Of a DNA stretch of 64,000 nucleotides, positions 1 through 10,719 are shown in pieces (the first letter of the stretch is position 1; each line of letters starts with the position of its first letter). A program made the translations under genes and the position numbers. Under the pieces are notes generated by a model. That model was given only the letters and a program-made list of their open reading frames with translations, had not been told where the DNA came from and did not search any database. Location: positions 62,855,001-62,919,000 of the forward strand of contig NC_071671.1 of assembly GCF_028554725.1 (NCBI RefSeq). Reading direction: 5' to 3'. The DNA comes from Zeugodacus cucurbitae. Taxonomy: Eukaryota > Arthropoda > Insecta > Diptera > Tephritidae.

Positions 1-205
1 TTTTTCTTCTAATAATATGTCTCCGTGCCAAGAATTAGTAAAATCGGGTCATAACTTTCCTATCTCCCATATAACTAATCTTAAGGTTTTCAACTTTCAA
101 TATGTGGGTCAAATTGTTTGTTATATTAAAAAATTAAAAAAAAAAAATAAATCGCGAGAGTATAAAATGTTCGGTGACACCCGAACTTATCCCTTCCTTA
201 CTTGT
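1..205 (-). repeat. Family A interspersed repeat, partial copy
   Basis: This is the 5' end of interspersed repeat family A in reverse orientation, cut by the window edge. Read on the minus strand it starts with a CAAGTAAGGAAGG-like end, followed by the small palindrome TTCGGGTG..CCGAA and a TTTTATACTCTCGC block, all shared with the copies at 25.3, 29.0 and 59.5 kb. It has no credible coding content; the 71-codon frame across it is a chance frame. Confidence 0.85.
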
Positions 206-1401
206 TGTCCATTACTTTATTGTTTTCTCTAGTATTGACAATACTAAAAGTAAAAGTGAAGTTTTAAAATAATAACCTCAACAGAGATACTAGGTCATTA
301 AATAACTCGCTAGGTCGCCACCTATATTTATGCGTTATGATATTTATAAATTGAAAATCTAAGATATGTACAAGAAAATCGTCAATTCAAACTACTATTT
401 AAGAAAATATAAAAATAGTTTACAACCTTATGTTTAGTAGTTTTCTGCGAGTAATATTCCACAAAAATAAAGATTTTCTTGGTGAAATTCCTCTCCAGCG
501 TTGTGCTAAATTTAAATATTTATCTTATCGCCAGAATTCTACAGCAAATGCCTCGAGTGATCGAGTATACATCATATGCAATGGGAATTTTCGGAATTTC
601 ATTCACGTTGCGATAGTAATAACAATAAAAACACTTCCTTCACCGCCATCACCACGGCTATCAAAAATTTCACACTCAGTATCTTAAGTGTGGCGAAAGC
701 AGCCACCGAAAGTTATGTGGTTTGCATTGTACGAGAGGTGTTGGTTTATTGCTGACGTATTTGGCTAGGAAATAATAAATATTCGAACCGAAGTAATTTC
801 CAAAACAGCATACGATACTACAGCTAAGGTATTGTTATATATACTATGTATGTGAAGTAGATAGTGGGTTGTGGGAGTGTCGTTCATTTTGTACAATTTG
901 TTCAATTTTCAAAAATTCAACGACTTTTCTGACTTGAAACGCGTTAACTATTTGTTATAAGGTATTTGATCATGGCTTTGTCCAAAATCTAAAATCTCTG
1001 AAAGCAACTCTAATGACTTTGCAGTGCTACCTCCACTTATCTGTACCACATTTTTTAAGAAATCTAAAAATCACTCAATCAATAATAAGTTTGTAGAAAA
1101 TTGTCTTAGTATTTACTATATGTTCTTTTCGGTGTACAACTCACTCTCTTGTTACACTTTGACATAAAAACACGTGACTTCAGAATACCTGTAAAACTCA
1201 CTTTCTCGAATCTCATTCGTATGAAGAACTATTAATTTGCATGCCTGACTTTGATTGCACTTAATAGTATTTATTTGCTATCAGTTTGCATACTCAATAC
1301 ATAAGCACTTGATTGACCTTCAGAAAGTTGCTTCATTTTCATCGGTAAAAGTTTGATACAATTTATTTCAGTGATCTAATGATGTTGTTGATGTTTCCGA
1401 C
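206..1401. other. No gene seen; AT-rich intergenic or intronic DNA
   Basis: Unique-looking sequence without convincing splice-flanked frames, RNA genes or repeats. The patch near 600-720 is slightly GC-richer but carries no supported exon. Confidence 0.5.
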
Positions 1402-1755
1402 TAATAGCCTTTTCACACATCCAAATTAATTGATCGTTTAAAATTTCGATCAATCGATCAGTCGTTTTACATTTTAGTTCTTGCTTTTCATAAGAAGTTG
1501 GCAAGTTTCATCAACTGACTGATATTTTTAGCAGCGACATCTACCATCGTGTAGCATGAACAACAACTCACAAACAAAAAACGTATATATAAAGACAAAT
1601 ACGATCTTTGTCGCAGAGTTGCATTTCATTTTCAAGTCGACTAAAATTCAACTTAAAAGATTTTTATTTTGTATGGTAAATCGATCTTAATCAGCGTTTT
1701 AATCGAGCAGAGGCCGGTTAATTGATCAATTAGCCCCTATGTGAAATGGCAATAA
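1402..1755. mobile_element. TIR (MITE-like) element, ~350 bp
   Basis: The left end TAATAGCCTTTTCACA is imperfectly repeated in inverse at the right end (minus strand TTATTGCCATTTCACA). Both are followed inside by ATTAATTGATC / CTAATTGATCAATTAA, giving imperfect terminal inverted repeats of about 35-40 bp. The interior has no long frame, so this looks like a non-autonomous DNA element. Superfamily is not assigned; the target duplication is not clear. Confidence 0.55.
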
Positions 1756-1819
1756 GATTTGCCAAGACTTTCTCATTAAATTAGACCTACAAATTCGGCC
1801 TAGAACTAAATCCAATAGT

Positions 1820-2077
1820 ATGAAAAAGAGAGTTCACCATTTTCGTTTATTAAAAGCTCGCACTTTGTTGCTTATTCGTGAAATGTTGACCAAAAACAAA
1901 ACTGTAACGATGACCCAGCCTCCATATTCGCCAGACATGACTCGGTGTGACATATTCCTGAAAGTGCGAAAAATCGAGTTTAAGAAGTGCTTCGAGGATT
2001 GGAAGAAGATCTGGCATAAGTGCTTTATAGCGAATGTGAACTATTTTAAAGGCGACAAAATTTGTGTTGATAAATGA
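1820..2077 (+). pseudogene. mariner transposase C-terminal relic, internally deleted
   Basis: An 85-codon frame matching the C-terminal third of mariner-family transposases. It contains a KARTLLLIREML segment, then QPPYSPDM..CDIFL, the region of the third catalytic aspartate. This joins directly to FEDWKKIWHKC and a NYFKGDK tail typical of the mariner C-terminus. The stretch normally lying between the two parts is missing, and no first or second catalytic aspartate region was found upstream, so it cannot encode an active enzyme. A mariner-like end follows the stop. The element is cut on its 5' side next to the TIR element ending at 1755. Confidence 0.8.
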
Positions 2078-2100
2078 ATAAATATTTTTTTCTAAAGACA

Positions 2101-2133
2101 AAAATTCCCGTTATTTTTTGAACACACCTCATA
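2101..2133 (+). repeat. mariner 3' terminal inverted repeat
   Basis: About 25 bases after the relic's stop codon lies TTCCCGTTATTTTTTGAACA followed by CACCTCATA, a sequence of mariner terminal-repeat type. A similar end in the other orientation occurs at about 45.75 kb. Confidence 0.65.
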
Positions 2134-3853
2134 TACAACTATATTTGTTGTTGGTATCTAAATATATATCTGTACTTCCTCTAGTTCTCCCAAATATTTT
2201 CTCAGACGCAAGTGCGAATGTAAACAATATTTTTTTTTCTTATTTCAAAGAACACACTATACTCACCAAAAACCCAAACAAAACTATTTAACCACCTGAC
2301 GCATGCGAATTATCTATACATATGTGAGTGAGTATACCACAGCGAAGAGCCGTAAATTGTGTAAACATTATTAAAAATAATTCAACCACTAGCTATTTAT
2401 GGGCGAACGTTAAAATTTCACTAAAATAAACTTTCCATTTTACGACTAAAATTCTCACTTCTACGTGCCTTATTATTGTGTACAATTGACTTGTTGACCT
2501 ATAGACGCACTGCGGTGGCACACATTTACAGATCTATGTGTTTATATACAGCGTCGCTTTGACTCATTGTTTGTGTGTGTAAACAAAATTTCCCACGCAG
2601 ATTTTCATTTGTGAATTCGAAATAAAAATGTAAGTACGCAACGCATATTCGCGGTAGTTCCCGCATACATACAAACTATATTTATATAAATATCTAAGAT
2701 ATTTATTTATGTGCCCCTACTGACAGACAAATTTTAACAAGTTTTATTTTTAGCATCAAAAATATTCACGGTATGCAGCCTCTATGCATCACTGTTCGCA
2801 TCGCCAATGGATGAGTGTGTCACTGTGCGTATGTATGTATGTGTTTGCTTGACATTAGGGCGGCATTTCAATCTAATTAACCTCAGCAACACATCTCTTC
2901 GCTGCACACTAACATTTTAAGTGTTTTTGTTATTGTTGTTTTATTCGATATGCAGGCGTCCATGTGGCAGCTACTACACTCTCTTCTGGTGCATGCAACA
3001 AGCGCCGGGCCAACTATGCGTATGAGTGAATGCAGTTTGACGCTTGAGGCGCTGCTCTGACAGTCAACAGCTGTGAAGTGATAAACAATGAAATTGAAAT
3101 ACATTCGTATGTATGTATGTAAGAGCTCGTGTGCGCTTGTGGAAAGTGCAAAGTGAGTTTTCTAGCTGAAAATGTTGTGTGAGAATGCTTATGCTGTAAA
3201 TTGAGTCTGACATTCAAGACTTCCTACATAACGAAGCGACCAACTCGGGCCAGTCGTTGAATATGAACGCATGATGAAAATGCTTCAACAAATTATCACA
3301 TGCACTCACTAGTCACTCGTATCACATGGCCACGCATAATATTCACTTTGATAGAATTTTTGTTTATTTGCATTTATTTATTTACAATTTTCTAGCTAAT
3401 TGTAATCGGAACAAATCAGCTGATATGCGCCAATGTCAAGTTAAAGTGGCAGAACATTTGCCCAAACACACTTTTACTGCCAATTCTCAGTTTTCCTGTC
3501 CGTCCATTGTAATCGAATGCAACAAGTGTCACATACTGTTATTCTATATGTTCCAATTGGCTTTTGTTCGATCATTTTTCAAGGCTAAATGTTTGTATAT
3601 TTTGTGTTTCACTTGTTCATTAACCGCACGTAGGTGCTTACGTTCACATATTTACTGTCTAAACAAATCTAATGAACAGTGAAAAGTGTTGATAACTATT
3701 CAAATAAACATTGTAAGTGTAGTAACTAATTTGCCTGATGTTGTTGTGTTACTCACTAAACGCCAGAGAGTTACACTTGTGCGCACCAATGTCGAGCTGT
3801 CACCAGGTAATTTTCGATTATTTATCACTTCCTCTGTTGTGTTAAGAGTGTAA
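2134..3853. other. No gene seen; GTAT microsatellite-rich unique DNA
   Basis: Contains short GTAT runs (about 2830 and 3105) and a few isolated donor-like GTAAGT/GTGAGT hexamers (2627, 3151, 3713) without a matching acceptor and open frame. Confidence 0.5.
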
Positions 3854-4219
3854 CTAACTTCTCTGAGTGCCATAAGTTGAAAGCCTCTCGAAAAAAGTGT
3901 TTTGTAATAGATACACTACCATCGAGTAACTTGTTGGGTTGGGACCCATTACAACATCGAAACGAACACGATAAATATTTTTAGATATTTTCGCCATTTC
4001 TTCGAGAAGATAATTCCTTAATGCCTCTAAAAACACTCTTTGTTTGTTAAGTGCTTCATTGATGATATCATTCATTCTTTTTCTTAAAAAATCTCGAACT
4101 ATACCAATCCGTTCTTGAAAGTGTGATCTATTGCTTATCATGTTGAAAAGACAACCGTTTAACCGTCGAGAGGGAAGATAAAAGTTCTGTAGTTTGGTAA
4201 AATAAAGTTTAGTATTCAC
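3854..4219 (-). other. Unrecognised open frame, 121 codons
   Basis: Open for 121 codons on the minus strand, but the first codon is GTG; the first ATG is codon 27, leaving 95 residues. The middle is charged and would be helical (ERIGIVRDFLRKRMND, EALNKQRVFLEAL), ending in a PNPTSYSMVVYLLQ segment. It is not a family I recognise. It sits just before a 175-bp tandem repeat and has no visible splice signals. It may be chance, a decayed mobile-element frame, or a small gene; composition is more protein-like than most frames here. Confidence 0.2.
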
Positions 4220-4250
4220 TGTGGTATCACAGTTTAGTGTGTTGACATAT

Positions 4251-4610
4251 CAATTTAGATGAAAATATTGTTGTTTCAACTAAGGAAGAACTCTGTAAAG
4301 TCCACCTGTAGCTTCCTAGAACCGATGAGCATAGTATTGATTCTTAAATGACTGGACTATTGTCATTCTCTGATTGGGCGGGTAGTTGTCGAAACTAGTT
4401 TCCTTGGTTTAAAACTGGATATTTCAATTTAGATGAAAATATTGTTGTCTCAACTGAGGAAGAACTCTGTAAAGTCGACCTGTAGCTTGTTAGAACCGAT
4501 GAACATGGTATTGATCCCTAAATGACTGGACTAGATCCATTCTCTGATGGGTCGTGTAGTTGTCGAAACTAGTTTCCTTGGTTTGACACATGATAATCCA
4601 TGTCAATTTA
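4251..4610. repeat. Tandem repeat, ~175-bp unit, two copies plus a stub
   Basis: Units starting CAATTTAGATGAAAATATTG occur at 4251 and 4425, and a truncated third start (CAATTTAGATT) at 4603. The two full units share GAAGAACTCTGTAAAGT, TAAATGACTGGACTA and GTTGTCGAAACTAGTTTCCT with scattered substitutions. Confidence 0.85.
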
Positions 4611-6057
4611 GATTTATGCTGTCTTAACGCTCAATCCCTCTGGGATTATTTGTCAAAGGAATCAGATTTTCTTAATATAAATATTATTTATATACCTCAG
4701 TTTCTTATGCAGATTATCCTCTTAATTGCATACATTTCGAAAAATCTAATCTAGTGGATCTAAGCTTGAATCAACTTTTTTCTTTCTTTCCTTCTCTCCC
4801 TAAGAGTTGAAATACAAATATGGATTTTCACTGTGATTTTAGTTATTTGACGTTAATGTAGAACTTGTCTTGTCATATACCAATATCAACTAGATAACCT
4901 TGAATTACACACCTTACTAACAACACTTGCTACTCTCTAGCGCTAACAATCAGTGTCTTTTACAACTAAATTTTGTTAATTTTTGTAATTTAACGCTCAA
5001 ATGCAACGCCAAAACTCAAAAGTTTAAAAAATCAGCGGCCATTGTATGAGTAATATATGAGTCGACAAGTTCAGCTTATCATTAACACCCAAAGGTATCG
5101 AAGATAAGATATGGCGAAAAATATTTGTTCAATAAATTCTCAAGCGAGTTTAAAAGGGTGCGAAATCGGTTTGTGTGGGTTGGGTGGGCAATATTTGTGA
5201 GTTCAACTGTAACGATATTGGTGTTTGTTTTAGCTTTTCAAATATTCTTGTGTGTGTCACTGTATTTAACGGTTTATTTGCATTTCGTTAAAGTTGACTG
5301 AAGATTTTATATGCCTCCATTGCTTAATTCTGTGGAATTTTATGTAACGTAACACGCTGTTTGTTGCAATTTGCGAAATATGCTTTGGGTTTCATGAGCT
5401 AAGGTGTATATGAATGTGTGGCATATGGAATCATTGTTCTGAATTAACTAAAAATAACTGGTTGTCATTTTATGATATCGAATTCTTGTTAATGCAGTCT
5501 TTTATTCCTTATTGCCAAGATCCTCGGGGCTCCATCGTTACAAATTTCATTGGAGGGTGATGCGATAATTCCATAGAAATGTTTTTCAACTCCCTAGTAC
5601 AATAGTAGCTATAATTAGGTCCACTAACATTGAGACTACGGTATTTGGGTCATTGAGTACTTGAGCTTCAGGCAGAATGGGCTTATTCAGTATGTTTATA
5701 AGATCCTCACATCTGCTAATATAAATTCTATATTAAAGCTAGAGAAGACACTCTCGTATTATATTTAAAGCTTGATCCATGGTTTCCTAAAGAGCTTCTT
5801 CTTAGTTTCGAAAGTCAATACAGTGATCAGGTAGCCTAAGATTTAATTTAAGAAAAGTTCGTGATTTTAAATACTTCTTGTCACCTGACTTTACACGATC
5901 TTCAATCGACAGCATTTTCATATATTCCTATATGAGATTGGATAATCATGGTTCTATGGCAGAAGACTTTGGGTTCCAATTCTAAAGGGTTCAAGTAAAC
6001 GGTTCCCAATAACTGATTTGTCAGAAATTTTGAACTATATGTATTTGAGCGAATAAA
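4611..6057. other. No gene seen
   Basis: Unique, moderately AT-rich sequence. No transposase motif, tandem repeat or splice-bounded frame could be supported. Confidence 0.45.
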
Positions 6058-6319
6058 TAACAGCGGCTATGCTGGCTAGGTCATGTTGTTCGAATGGATG
6101 AAAGTGCCCCAGCTCTGAAAGTTTTCGATGCAGTACCCGCTGGTGGAAGCCGAGGAAGAGGGAGACCTCCACTCCGATGCAAGGATCAGGTGGAGAGGGA
6201 CCTGATTTCGCTTGGTATAACCAATTGGCGCCAAACTGCCAAAAGGAGCGATGCGTGGCGCGCTGTTGTGGACTCGGCTATAACAGCGTAAGCGGTGTTT
6301 ACGCCAGTCAAGAAGAAGA
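6058..6319 (+). mobile_element. RTE-like non-LTR retrotransposon, 3' fragment
   Basis: A 5'-truncated copy of the same element as at 38.9-41.4 kb. The frame begins around 6064 with CWLGHVVRMDES and runs to a TAA at 6291 through GGSRGRGRPPLR and GITNWRQTAKR, the C-terminal tail after the reverse transcriptase. It differs from the long copy at several residues. After the stop, about 28 bp lead to an AAGAAGAAG tail where similarity ends, which marks the retrotransposon 3' end. At about 260 bp it is a dead-on-arrival insertion. Confidence 0.85.
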
Positions 6320-7624
6320 TGTATTTGTAAATCAATTAATACGAATTACCTTCCATAACTAAATTCTATTGAAAAAGAATACCGCAAGCTTTTATTGCAT
6401 TGCGGTGAATATGTAATCGCTATAGCATCAAATTGTAAACGCAAGTATCTTATCAATGCGAGTAGCGCCAAAATAAATATAAGACACGTATGTACACATA
6501 CGTGTATCAAAACAAAGCCTCTACAAATACAAACACACACTCACACATTTATATACGAGTACACAGTCTTAAAACTACAAACTGATAAGATAATGATTAT
6601 GCCCACGTAGAGTCGCACACACAGCAAAGCTTTGCTCGTTTTTTTCTTGATTCTAGTAAATGGAAATAAAAAAGAAGCGTTGTTTAGAGAGCACAACGAG
6701 AGCGGCATAGTCAGTTGATATATTGTGCAAAAGTTGGCAAGTCACTTCTTTAAATAAAGCTTCCAATTAGCATGTGAGTTTGAAAGTTACCTAAGATATC
6801 ACTACAGAGGCAGGTGAGACTTTTTGCAACGAAAAAGAAAATGTGGAAAATTAAAAAAACTGCAAGTTAAAAGTGAATAATATAAACTGTAACAAGTACT
6901 ATTAGTCTAGCAGACATTTGCAATAACTTCATCTAAAGCTAAAGTGTGTGAGTGCGTAGTGCTAGTTATCATATCTTATCAGTTATATACACAAGTCTAC
7001 ATACATACGAGTTTTAAGTAGTCTCTCTATTTTGCGCGGTTACTCATTCTATCGCCGAAATGATCTCTGAGAGTTTGTTGAAAAAACTCCAAATTTGAAG
7101 AGTGAAGCTTTTAAAGCTATCATGTCTTATTCATTTTGCCGAAGTGATCATGAGTGCGCCAGTTTTTGCGAATGAAGCACCTGTTAAGGGTCGTGCGGAA
7201 ATTTTTACTGTGTGAAAGTGATTTTGATTAAGCATGTTTAATTATCAGATAGCTGAGATCATATTACCACTGTATTTGAATAAAAATCTAACCTATCATA
7301 ACAACACCCTACCTTAATAAACCACCTCATTTGTTTCCAATGCAAGGAGTATAAAGAATGTTTTGAGATCTTATTTCGAAGGACTCCTAAATTTTAGATT
7401 TTGGTAAGTCAAAAAGCTTATCAATATGAAGGATGAACATGCTATTCTGTGGCTGATCCGAATGCAGCGGGCTAGCACTTGGTTAATTTGAGACAGTTCT
7501 TTGTGAAACTCGAAAAACTCCTGAGTTTTCATATAAAGTCTCGACAAAGTACATCGGAGTTATCACAAATCTGTTTAGGGTATTAAATATTTTCTGCAAT
7601 TTTTAATTATTGAAACCGTGCTCT
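6320..7624. other. No gene seen
   Basis: CA-rich short repeats around 6480-6550, otherwise unique DNA. A TTG|GTAAGT donor-like site at 7402 has no open exon upstream. Confidence 0.45.
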
Positions 7625-7960
7625 ATTGTGAAACGTATTCCTGTGAGGACGGAACAAATAGTAGCAGGGAAAATATCCCAGCCGCTGTTTCCTAAATAGT
7701 TTTTAACAGTCTTGCAACATGAGTCCGAGCGCTGTCATGATAGAAAGTTGTTGTCTCGTGTCTAGTCGCAAATTCCAGGTGTTTTTCGGCAATCGCACGA
7801 TCCTCCTAGCTGAATTATTGTCGGTAGCGTTCACCATTAATAGTTTCACCCGATTTTAGAAGCTCATAATAGCACACCTCCCCCCACCAAACACAGAATA
7901 TTTCCTTGGCTTTATATTACGTACTTCCTGAATAAGAATTCGCCGGGTTCCTAAGTAATC
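7625..7960 (-). pseudogene. mariner transposase relic, central region
   Basis: On the minus strand, a decayed mariner-type transposase can be read with several stops. In order it shows KEIFCVWWGE (the CVWWD-like block), YYELLKSGETINGERYRQ, then AIAEKHLEFATRHE and FYHDSARTHVARLLKT, the block carrying the second catalytic aspartate (HDNARPHVA in intact relatives). At least three in-frame stops separate the blocks, and neither N- nor C-terminal regions are recognisable, so it is an old dead copy. It is a different lineage from the relics at 1.8 and 47.9 kb, judged by the wording of the blocks. Confidence 0.75.
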
Positions 7961-7983
7961 GTTTTATCGACTATAACCTATAT

Positions 7984-8034
7984 AATAGTTCAAAACATAG
8001 AATAGTTCAAAATATAGAATAGTTCAAAATATTC
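7984..8034. repeat. 17-bp tandem repeat, three units
   Basis: AATAGTTCAAAACATAG, AATAGTTCAAAATATAG and AATAGTTCAAAATATTC follow one another without spacers. Confidence 0.9.
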
Positions 8035-8510
8035 AAATAGTAATCTCAATCGACACTTTTTTTCCTACCGACCTGCTTATCAGTCTTTATACCTACTGAA
8101 CCACGGCACCACTTTTCGATTACATGTGCTCTGTTGGTGCTGCTCCGAGTATTTGCACTGCTCTCCACTCACACGGGTCTCGAACGGTGCGTCTCTGCGT
8201 TTCAGTTGCGCTTAAGTTGCCTACGTATTGGTGGCATTTGAGCTCGACGTCACGCAACAGATTTTTTGCGACCACCTCACCGGTTTTGCTCACTGCTGTT
8301 GTCCATTCATAGCCGTTGGCGCTGCCGCTCAGCCACCGCTTTGTATGTATGTGCATCTGCCGTGTGCTCGCGGGCTTCACCACATACAAACACACACACG
8401 CGAAGGCACCGCGAGCGCACACAAATGTAGCTGTGGCTACCTCATTAGCGTGTTTGCAGCCATAATGCTGATGAAAGGGGTGGTGGCGGCAGCAGCGAGG
8501 AGGATCGCGT

Positions 8511-8534
8511 ATGTGTGTGTGTGTGTATATATAT
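8511..8534. repeat. GT/TA microsatellite
   Basis: An uninterrupted GT run followed by TA dinucleotides inside the GC-rich block. Confidence 0.85.
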
Positions 8535-8550
8535 GTGCTGCGTGCAGTCT

Positions 8551-8560
8551 ACTCACCGTG
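8551..8560 (-). other. Candidate splice donor of a minus-strand leader exon
   Basis: The minus strand reads CACG|GTGAGTAG. The preceding 120 bases are A/C/G-rich and 5'-UTR-like, with an ATG nine bases before the junction. No transcript evidence is available and the acceptor partner is unknown. Confidence 0.2.
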
Positions 8561-10162
8561 CTCCATTCTTCGTACGCCCGTGCTTTATTGCCATTTCTGC
8601 TTGTATGTGCGTCTGCTGCCGTTGAGTCCGCGTGTTCCAGCTGCGACTGCGAGTGCGGCTAATTTGTCTTTTTTACTACGTGTGTGTATGTATTTCTTTT
8701 ATTGTTATTATTATTTTTATTTTTTACACTAAATAATTTTGGTTGTGTGTTTCCAAGCGTTGAGTACCTATACACACACCAACAACCACCGCCACCGTTG
8801 CCTGCCTGTGGGCTTAGCTTAGCGTTTGGCGCTTGTTGCTATTGTTGTTGGCTTGCTAGCTCGCTGGCTGTCTGCTTGTTTGTCGGCTGAGTGGCGGCGC
8901 TGCTGGTTGCTTTTGCGTTCGAGCGCTTACTTGTCGAAGAGCTTTCGTGTTGAGCGGTTGGTGCGGCGTGAATTGCTTGCTTTTTTAGGTGGTTTACTTT
9001 GCTTAGCGTTTCGATCGTTCGATTATTGTGTGTGTGCTGTGCGATCTAGTAAGTTTGCTATTCCCGCTTGTCGGTCGGTCGTTGTTGGTGGTGTCACGCG
9101 TTTTTCAACATTACGAAGTTTGCAATTTTATGAATTAAACAAATTTGCAAAAATAATTTGCATTATTTATTGCTAATAAAACTAAAAAACAAAAACAACA
9201 ATAAAGAGTACGAAAATTGTGTGTTATCGAAAAACGGTACGTTGAAGTGTTAAAATTTTCTTTATAACTTTTCGAAAAAAAATTTAAATTAAAAAAAAAA
9301 CAACAAAAACGAATAAAGTACGATAAAGTGTTATAATTTTTTTTAATTAAAATAAAATTTAATTGAAAAAAAAAAAAAATAATTTTTCAAAAAAGAAATT
9401 GTGACTGTATAGCCATAGTTTTCGCCCACTGTGCTGCTTACCTTACTTGTTGCGCTCGCATTTTTAGTTCGCCTGCTTTTGAAATTGATTTTTTTGTCGC
9501 AATTTCTTTTTATTTTTTTTTTTTTTGCAAATTTCACCTCGAAATTGGTTCTTTCGCAGCGCAACGGTAAATGGCAGCATACAATACAATACACTGCAAC
9601 AACAAGAACAATGACAGCAAAAATCAGCGACACTCGCCCGCAACAAGAGTAATTTCAGTGAAAATTGAGTGGAAATAAAATGTGTTGTTTTTGCAAAAAA
9701 AAAAATAAAAAAATAAAAAAAAAATTTTGTTTGTCGTCAGATTTGAAGAAAAAAAGATACAATAAATTATTTTTATAACCATTTTTTTGCTTTGTTTTTG
9801 TATTTTGTATTTGTGCTGCTGTTTGCTACTGATCATTCGGTTTTTTGCTTCGCAACTTTTTCGCATTGTTGTTGCGGGCGCTTGATATTTGCGACAGTCG
9901 CGCAAACATTTTGACATTCGTTGTTGTTTTGGCTGTGTTTTCAATTCAAAAACAAAATACAAAAATATGTAAAAAATTTATTGAGACAACAAAAAATTAA
10001 CTCATCTCGGCGGTTTGTCCTTACATTTTGGCTTTTATTGTTTTGCGTTCGTTTTCGGTGTGCCAATGTTGTTGTTGTTTTGTGTGCTGTTGTTATTGTT
10101 GTCACCGCATCAGCCACCAAGTGGCAGCAACACCCATTGATATCGGCGACATATGGCTGGCG

Positions 10163-10172
10163 CAGTCAGTCG
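10163..10172 (+). promoter_or_regulatory. Candidate initiator (Inr)
   Basis: GCAGTCAGTCG contains the arthropod initiator TCAGTC with the putative +1 A at 10168. No TATA box precedes it and the downstream-promoter position fits poorly. It sits at the composition switch of the GC-rich block. Confidence 0.2.
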
Positions 10173-10719
10173 TTTGTCGCTTTTGAAACGCGCCGCGTCG
10201 CCGCTGTGAAGTGTTTTGTGCGTGGAAATCAACCGTCTAATAGGCGCATAAAATCTTCTACAGCCACACTAACTAAATGCAGAATAAGCACACAAGCAGA
10301 TACATTAAAATGTTACAAAAACTCAGATGTGCAACAAAAAAACCACAAAAATCCCACCAAAAACAAAATAATAATAAAAACACGCCAACAACAACAAATG
10401 TAAAATAAAATTAAAATAATCACCGCCAAAAGCATTGTGCTGCGCCCAATATTTTTGTACGCGTTGAAGGACTTTCGTTGACATTTGGTTTTTGGCTGCA
10501 GTCGCCGAAACTGTCTGCAAGAATTTCGTGTTCATCTTCGTTGTTTTTTTTTTTTACATTCTAAATTTTCAACTTTTAACTGCCTGTTTTTCGTGTTTCG
10601 AGGCGTGTGTTCGATGTACTGTTTTTTGGTGCATAAATTTAGCATGTGTGACATTGAAACAAGATAACAACAAAGATATGCAAATCTGTGTTTCAGATCT
10701 TTTTATGATTGCTGAAATT

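Larger units (their letters stand above)
8120..10700. promoter_or_regulatory. GC-rich promoter-like block with strand-skew switch
   Basis: GC content rises well above the AT-rich surroundings, with several open frames in all directions that are compositional artefacts. From about 8.6 to 10.1 kb the minus strand often reads like fly 5'-UTR (A/C-rich, CAACAA and CAGCAG runs), while from about 10.24 to 10.42 kb the plus strand does. The flip centres on a GC-rich stretch at 10140-10200. This suggests, without proving, divergent transcription starts. No coding exon could be supported inside. Confidence 0.3.

Noticed and set aside
8228..8662. 144-codon plus-strand frame in the GC-rich block
   Set aside because: Residues follow GT/CA and CAG microsatellite composition; no domain, and overlapping frames exist in other directions.
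9921..10403. 160-codon plus-strand frame
   Set aside because: Runs through low-complexity GTTGTTGTT and A-rich sequence; better explained as leader or promoter DNA.
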